The translations under genes and the position numbers were made by a program. Shown one piece after another: positions 60,521 through 64,000 of a DNA stretch of 64,000 nucleotides. Origin of the DNA: Herminiimonas arsenicoxydans. Lineage in GTDB: Bacteria; Pseudomonadota; Gammaproteobacteria; Burkholderiales; Burkholderiaceae_D. The stretch is from NCBI GenBank assembly GCA_000026125.1, contig CU207211.1, forward strand, positions 248,001 to 312,000. Direction: 5' to 3'. The stretch's first letter is position 1; each line of letters starts with the position of its first letter. A model generated the notes under the pieces. It was not told where the DNA came from, did no database searches, and saw only the letters and a program-made list of their open reading frames with translations.

Positions 60521-61330
60521 CTAAGCGGCCAAGGGCTGGGTTCTGTATTGCACAGGACTCAGTCCTTTTAGTTTCATCTTGATGCGATCGTGATTGTAAT
60601 AGCGAATGTACTCCTTGAGCCCCGCTGTTAGCTCGTCAATACTGCGAAACTTGTTGAGGTAAAAAAATTCTGATTTGAGCACAGCAAAGAAGCTCTCCAT
60701 GGCGGCGTTATCGAGGCAGTTCCCTTTACGGGACATACTTTGCACCATCCCTTTTTGCTGTAGCACCCTGGCGTAAGCGGGCATCCTGTATTGCCAGCCT
60801 TGGTCTGAATGCAGCATCGGCCTCTCATCCGGTTTGAGCTTGGAGAGCGCTTTTTTCAGCATGACTCCCACCAGTTCATAGACCGGACGCCTCGCCGTTT
60901 CAAAGGCGATGATTTCGCCGTTGTATAAATCCATCACCGGCGAGAGATACAGCTTTTCTCCCGCCACATTGAACTCCGTGACGTCGGTTACCCATTTTTC
61001 ATTGGCTTTCTCTGCTGTGAACTGACGCTGCAAAGCATTGGGCGCGCTTTTTCCGACGTCGCCTTTGTAGGAACGATACTTCTTCGCACGCACCAACGAT
61101 TTGAGCCCCAACTGCCGCATGAGGCGCTGCACCTTCTTGTGATTGACACCCTGGCCCAGCCGGCCCAGTGCAGCCGTGACGCGACGATAGCCATAGCGCC
61201 CATGGTGACGGGCGAAGATGGACTGGATTTGTTGTTTCAACGGCTGATACTTATCCGGCGCCTGCGCAACCTTCTGCTGATAGTAGAAAGTGCTGCGCGG
61301 TAGCTCAGCAAACGTGAGCAGATCGGCCAA
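60521..61330 (-). CDS. IS3-family transposase OrfB (DDE integrase domain)
   Basis: Catalytic part of the transposase (269 aa from a TTG at 61330). The HTH_21-like region has ARHHGRYGYRRVTAAL. The integrase core shows the DDE triad: Asp in WVTDVTEFNV, Asp in MLHSDQGWQY and Glu in NAAMESFFAVLKSE, the last two 35 residues apart. The frame stays open upstream to the slippage site at 61420, so the natural product is an OrfA-OrfB fusion, with OrfB alone possibly also made. No stop or deletion is seen. Confidence 0.93.
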   Translation of the reverse strand: MADLLTFAELPRSTFYYQQKVAQAPDKYQPLKQQIQSIFARHHGRYGYRRVTAALGRLGQGVNHKKVQRLMRQLGLKSLVRAKKYRSYKGDVGKSAPNALQRQFTAEKANEKWVTDVTEFNVAGEKLYLSPVMDLYNGEIIAFETARRPVYELVGVMLKKALSKLKPDERPMLHSDQGWQYRMPAYARVLQQKGMVQSMSRKGNCLDNAAMESFFAVLKSEFFYLNKFRSIDELTAGLKEYIRYYNHDRIKMKLKGLSPVQYRTQPLAA

Positions 61331-61356
61331 CGGGAAGTGTTGCCTTAGTTCATGGA

Positions 61357-61890
61357 CTACTTGCGATTTCCGCGCGTTGTTGCCCGCTGTTGCTTCTGCG
61401 CTTGAACTAAGGCTTCCAACTTTTTTAAGTAGGCATTCTCCATGCGCAGCTGATTGATCTCGGCCAACAGATCCTCGCGGCTGCGGGTTTCATCATTGAC
61501 GGAGCTCGGGAGTGGTGTAACGGGGGAATGAGGCATTCTTGGTGGTCTTCCACGTTTGCGTGGTTGGAGGGCGTCTATACCGCCGTTATGATAGCAGCGC
61601 TCCCATACGGCCACGCATCCTTGGCTACGAATCCCAAAGGCGAGCCCCGTCTCTTGATACGACCATTGCTTCTTCCACATCTGCCGCAGCACACGCAACC
61701 GGAACTGCGCATCGTAATGCTGGAATTTCTTCCTCAAACCAGCAATGCCGTGCTTCTGATAGGACGCCACCCACCGCGTCACCATCGTTGTCGAAACGCC
61801 GTTGCGGCGACCCACAATGGCACATCCATCTGTGCCGGATAAATACTGCTCTACTACCGAAATCTTGAATTTCTCGTCGAATTTCGTCAT
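61357..61890 (-). CDS. IS3-family transposase OrfA (helix-turn-helix)
   Basis: DNA-binding part, 177 aa from the ATG at 61890 (MTKFDEKFKISVVEQYLSG). Two helix-turn-helix units are seen, around DGCAIVGRRNGVSTTMVTRW and WSYQETGLAFGIRSQGCVAV. A C-terminal leucine-zipper-like helix (LLAEINQLRMENAYLKKLE) for multimerisation follows. Near its end the codons TTA AAA AAG give the A6G slippage heptamer (61420-61426). Confidence 0.92.
   Translation of the reverse strand: MTKFDEKFKISVVEQYLSGTDGCAIVGRRNGVSTTMVTRWVASYQKHGIAGLRKKFQHYDAQFRLRVLRQMWKKQWSYQETGLAFGIRSQGCVAVWERCYHNGGIDALQPRKRGRPPRMPHSPVTPLPSSVNDETRSREDLLAEINQLRMENAYLKKLEALVQAQKQQRATTRGNRK
61420..61426 (-). other. Programmed -1 frameshift heptamer in the IS transposase
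   Basis: On the minus strand the sequence is AAAAAAG, phased A AAA AAG in the orfA frame, the same heptamer used by IS150. A one-base slip back enters the orfB frame, which has no stop from here to 60521. This would give a fusion of about 455 aa. Confidence 0.8.
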
Positions 61891-61909
61891 TAAAAAACCC
61901 CAAAAGTTG

Positions 61910-61935
61910 GTGTCCAATTTTTGGGGTTCAGTTCA
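61910..61935. repeat. Right terminal inverted repeat of the IS3-family element
   Basis: Reverse complement begins TGAACTGAACCCC, pairing with the left end. It is followed directly by the AAT duplication. Confidence 0.88.
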
Positions 61936-61938
61936 AAT

Positions 61939-61956
61939 CTGCGTCCCTTTTTTATT
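61939..61956 (+). terminator. Right half of the split intrinsic terminator
   Basis: CTGCGTCCC plus a T-run, complementary to the arm at 60476-60483. It lies just past the AAT duplication. Confidence 0.8.
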
Positions 61957-61994
61957 TCGCAATCACCGTTGATGCGGTAACCGAGTGGACGAAA

Positions 61995-62468
61995 TTACTC
62001 GCCAGTCATCTGTGATTGCAGGTAATTCTGGATGCCGACTTTTTCAATCAGATCGAGTTGCGTTTCCAGCCAGTCTATGTGCTCTTCTGTATCGTCGAGG
62101 ATGTACTGGAACAGTTCGCGCGATACATAATCGCCGCTGGCTTCGCATGCTGCGATGCCTTCTTTCACGGTCTTGTGCGCCATCGTTTCCAGCTTCAAAT
62201 CACACGCCAGCATTTCCTGCGTGTTCTCGCCTATCATCAACTTGTGCAGTAACTGCACATTCGGCAAACCATCCAGCATCAGGATGCGGTCTATCAGTTT
62301 GTCGGCGTGCTTCATCTCGCCGATGGATTCTTCATATTCCTTCTTGGCGATTTTTTCAAAACCCCAGTGCTTGTACATGCGTGCATGTAAAAAGTACTGA
62401 TTGATGGCGCTGAGTTCGTTGGTGAGCTGCGCGTTGAGCAGCTTGATGATATTGCTGTCACCTTTCAT
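61995..62468 (-). CDS. bfr: Bacterioferritin
   Basis: Iron-storage 24-mer subunit of 157 aa from the ATG at 62468 (MKGDSNIIKLLNAQLTNEL). The diiron ferroxidase ligands are in LTNELSAINQYFLHA (Glu), EEYEESIGEMKHADK-like text reading EYEESIGEMKHAD (Glu, Glu, His), and DDTEEHIDWLETQ (Glu, His). The Met of GEMKHAD is the heme-ligand position. It is close in length and sequence to E. coli Bfr. The open frame to 62528 is not part of the family. It neighbours TonB-system genes, which suits an iron theme. Confidence 0.95.
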   Translation of the reverse strand: MKGDSNIIKLLNAQLTNELSAINQYFLHARMYKHWGFEKIAKKEYEESIGEMKHADKLIDRILMLDGLPNVQLLHKLMIGENTQEMLACDLKLETMAHKTVKEGIAACEASGDYVSRELFQYILDDTEEHIDWLETQLDLIEKVGIQNYLQSQMTGE

Positions 62469-62669
62469 GGGAGCCTCGAAAGTGATGTGGAAAATGGGCT
62501 GGCTGACATGCGACCGTTTCGGTTGCACGATCTGCTCAGGAGAGAGTGGACATGATAGCGCAGGAAGTGCAATTCATGGCCATTTGGACCGCATTTCGTT
62601 AGCTGGAATCATTCGTGTTTCGATTGCAAAAGTAAGGTTGGGCAATGCTGCCGGAAAGAAATGCAGGAC

Positions 62670-62713
62670 AAATAAAAACGCGCTGCAGCGTAGAGCTGAG
62701 CGCGTTTTTATTT
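62670..62713 (-). terminator. Terminator after exbD
   Basis: AAATAAAAACGCGCT and AGCGCGTTTTTATTT pair over a 14-base loop; symmetrical A and T tracts. On the minus strand it follows exbD and precedes bfr. Confidence 0.88.
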
Positions 62714-62754
62714 GTGATCTGCAGGCGGAGTTTTAAACCCTGCAGCTTGCTGCA

Positions 62755-63171
62755 CTATTTCTTTGGTGCTTCCGTGACGAATCCCATCTTGCTGAGCCCG
62801 CCGGATTGCGCTGCAGCCATGACTTGTGCGACTTTTTCATACGGTGTCGTACGTTCGGCGCGTAGATGCAACTCAGGTTGTGGCGTGACCTTGGCGGCGT
62901 CGGCGACGCGGGCTGCCAACTGGCTTTCATCCAGTATTTCATTGTTCCAGTAAACCTTGCCTGCCGCATCGATGGAGAGGTTGATGGTTTCAGGTTTGAC
63001 TTCGTTCGGCTGATTGGCTGCACGCGGCAAATCGAGCTTGACGGCGTGATTCATCACCGGAATGGTCATGATGAAGATGATCAGCAACACCAGCATCACG
63101 TCGACCAGCGGCGTGGTATTGATTTCCGGATTGAAGTCATCGTCATCCGATAGGGAGCCCATGGACATCAT
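62755..63171 (-). CDS. exbD: Biopolymer transport protein ExbD
   Basis: Part of the ExbB-ExbD motor energising TonB; 138 aa. There is one transmembrane helix, in which INTTPLVDVMLVLLIIFIM includes the essential Asp (about residue 25). The periplasmic domain runs from residue 43. It starts MMSMGSLSDDDDFNPE and overlaps exbB by four bases (ATGA). The order tonB-exbB-exbD favours Exb over Tol, which would have tolA and pal nearby. Confidence 0.93.
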   Translation of the reverse strand: MMSMGSLSDDDDFNPEINTTPLVDVMLVLLIIFIMTIPVMNHAVKLDLPRAANQPNEVKPETINLSIDAAGKVYWNNEILDESQLAARVADAAKVTPQPELHLRAERTTPYEKVAQVMAAAQSGGLSKMGFVTEAPKK

Positions 63172-63896
63172 GCACCTCCTACGGCAACCAGTTTGGCGCC
63201 GCTTGCACCCGGTGTATTGGTATCGTTGGCGCGTGCACCGGTGACGAACAGTGCGTGCAGATCGAAGCCGAATTTGTTCATTTTGGCGATCAGGCTCTTG
63301 TTGCCGCGTACCAGGGCGTTGTAACCAAAGGTTGCCGGAATCGCCACTGCCAGACCGAGTGCGGTCATGATCAGCGCTTCGCCGACCGGGCCAGCGACCT
63401 TATCGATGCTGGCCTGGCCCGAGGTGCCGATTGCCACCAGTGCATGATAGATACCCCACACGGTACCGAACAAGCCGACGAATGGCGCGGTGGAACCTAC
63501 CGACGCCAATACGGCCATGCCGGTTTGCAGTTTGGCGGAAGTTTCATCGATGGCCTGACGCAACGACAAGGTGATCCAGTCGCTGACCGACAACTCATCG
63601 TGCAAATGGCCCTTGTGCGCTTCGTGATGACGCATGGCGGTAACGCCGGCTTCCGCAATGGACGCAAACGGATTGCCGCTGCCCAGCGTGGCAGTCCCTT
63701 CGGACAGGCTGGTGGCGTCCCAGAATTCATGACCGGCGGCGCGTGCGGCGCGGCGATACTGCATCAATTGCAGTGCTTTGGTGGCGATGACGTACCACGA
63801 TGCGATCGACATTGCGACCAGCAGAATGGCGACGCCCTTGGTGACGAAATCACCTTGCGACCACAAACTTTCCAAACCGTATGGGCTGACTTCCAT
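63168..63896 (-). CDS. exbB: Biopolymer transport protein ExbB
   Basis: MotA/TolQ/ExbB-family proton-channel subunit of 242 aa. Three transmembrane helices are visible: one near the N-terminus (VTKGVAILLVAMSIASWYVI), one at LASVGSTAPFVGLFGTVWGIYHAL and one at GEALIMTALGLAVAIPATFGYN. The conserved Thr and Glu of the family are in the last two. It precedes exbD with overlap and follows a partial tonB. Confidence 0.94.
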   Translation of the reverse strand: MEVSPYGLESLWSQGDFVTKGVAILLVAMSIASWYVIATKALQLMQYRRAARAAGHEFWDATSLSEGTATLGSGNPFASIAEAGVTAMRHHEAHKGHLHDELSVSDWITLSLRQAIDETSAKLQTGMAVLASVGSTAPFVGLFGTVWGIYHALVAIGTSGQASIDKVAGPVGEALIMTALGLAVAIPATFGYNALVRGNKSLIAKMNKFGFDLHALFVTGARANDTNTPGASGAKLVAVGGA

Positions 63897-63908
63897 GATG
63901 ATTCCTTC

Positions 63909-64000
63909 TTATCTATTTAATGTGAAATTAATTGGGACGATGGCAAATGCAGGAGCCGGTCGTCCGTCTTCCAGGTAGGGTTTGAACAGTGCGCGCATCA
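63909..64000 (-). CDS. tonB: TonB energy-transducing protein, C-terminal end only (runs off window)
   Basis: The last 29-30 codons read LFKPYLEDGRPAPAFAIVPI, then NFTLNR and stop. This matches the final beta strands of TonB proteins (FKPY...P.. .VPINFTL). The rest lies beyond the window. Its position 12 bp before exbB, and the ExbB/ExbD pair after it, support the assignment; the short length leaves some doubt over which TonB type it is. Confidence 0.75.
   Translation of the reverse strand, partial: MRALFKPYLEDGRPAPAFAIVPINFTLNR

Larger units (their letters stand above)
60486..61935 (-). mobile_element. IS3-family insertion sequence (IS150-like), 1450 bp, apparently intact
   Basis: The ends are TG...CA, as usual for IS3 elements. 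The inverted repeats are TGAACTGACCCC, then AAATAGTTGGAC, at the left and TGAACTGAACCCC, then AAAAATTGGAC, at the right (read inward). AAT flanks both sides (60483-60485 and 61936-61938), a 3-bp target duplication, so the copy is probably recent. It carries orfA and orfB on the minus strand with an A6G slippage site. It lies between the GST gene and bfr and disrupts a terminator loop, not a gene. Confidence 0.95.

Overview
This 64-kb window is a stretch of bacterial chromosome. Gene order, codon use and protein families point to a betaproteobacterium of the order Burkholderiales, probably Oxalobacteraceae and close to Herminiimonas/Janthinobacterium. That placement is an inference from family resemblance and synteny, not from a database search. 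Almost all of the window is core housekeeping sequence, densely packed. I saw no tRNA, rRNA or CRISPR array and no integrated phage or plasmid. The one intact mobile element is an IS3-family insertion near the right end.

Layout, left to right. 1-5 kb: 3' part of purH, the Holliday-junction genes ruvC-ruvA-ruvB, a YaiI/YqxD-family protein and a MhpD-type hydratase. 5-13 kb: valS (minus), a thiazole/thiamin cluster thiS-thiG-thiE, and uvrD. 13-15 kb (minus): a DUF2782-type periplasmic protein, thrB and a BPSS1780-type membrane protein. 15-20 kb: polA, a Tat-exported dienelactone-hydrolase-like protein and a ZIP metal transporter. 20-23 kb (minus): sseA, an EamA transporter and an orphan Rieske oxygenase. 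23-27 kb: xseB-ispA-dxs (isoprenoid precursors) and folE2. 27.3-28 kb: a large imperfect inverted repeat. 28-34 kb: a PduO-type cobalamin adenosyltransferase, a LysR regulator, glycolate oxidase glcDEF and a glutathione peroxidase. 34-38 kb: pilT-pilU, divergent from the YggS/PLPBP gene and proC.

38-45 kb is the signalling region: an RcnB-like periplasmic protein, a PAS-PAS-GGDEF diguanylate cyclase and, divergent from it, a hybrid histidine kinase, a small protein of unknown function and a double-domain KaiC-like ATPase. By alignment from memory the ATPase lacks the KaiC phosphorylation sites and C-terminal tail, and no kaiA or kaiB is nearby. This is the least conventional system in the window.

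45-64 kb: TIGR01777 epimerase, ubiA, oxyR and recG (minus); queA-tgt-yajC-secD-secF (plus); a minus-strand cytochrome b561-yceI-yceI-marR locus; purB; a GST; the IS element; bacterioferritin; and tonB-exbB-exbD, with tonB cut by the window end.

The IS3 element (60486-61935) has TG...CA ends and a 3-bp AAT target duplication. It sits exactly in the loop of what was a bidirectional intrinsic terminator between the GST gene and bfr. Other points of note are the inverted repeat at 27.34-27.98 kb, a candidate MarR operator upstream of the cytochrome b561 gene, and a possible ATT start for the ZIP transporter.
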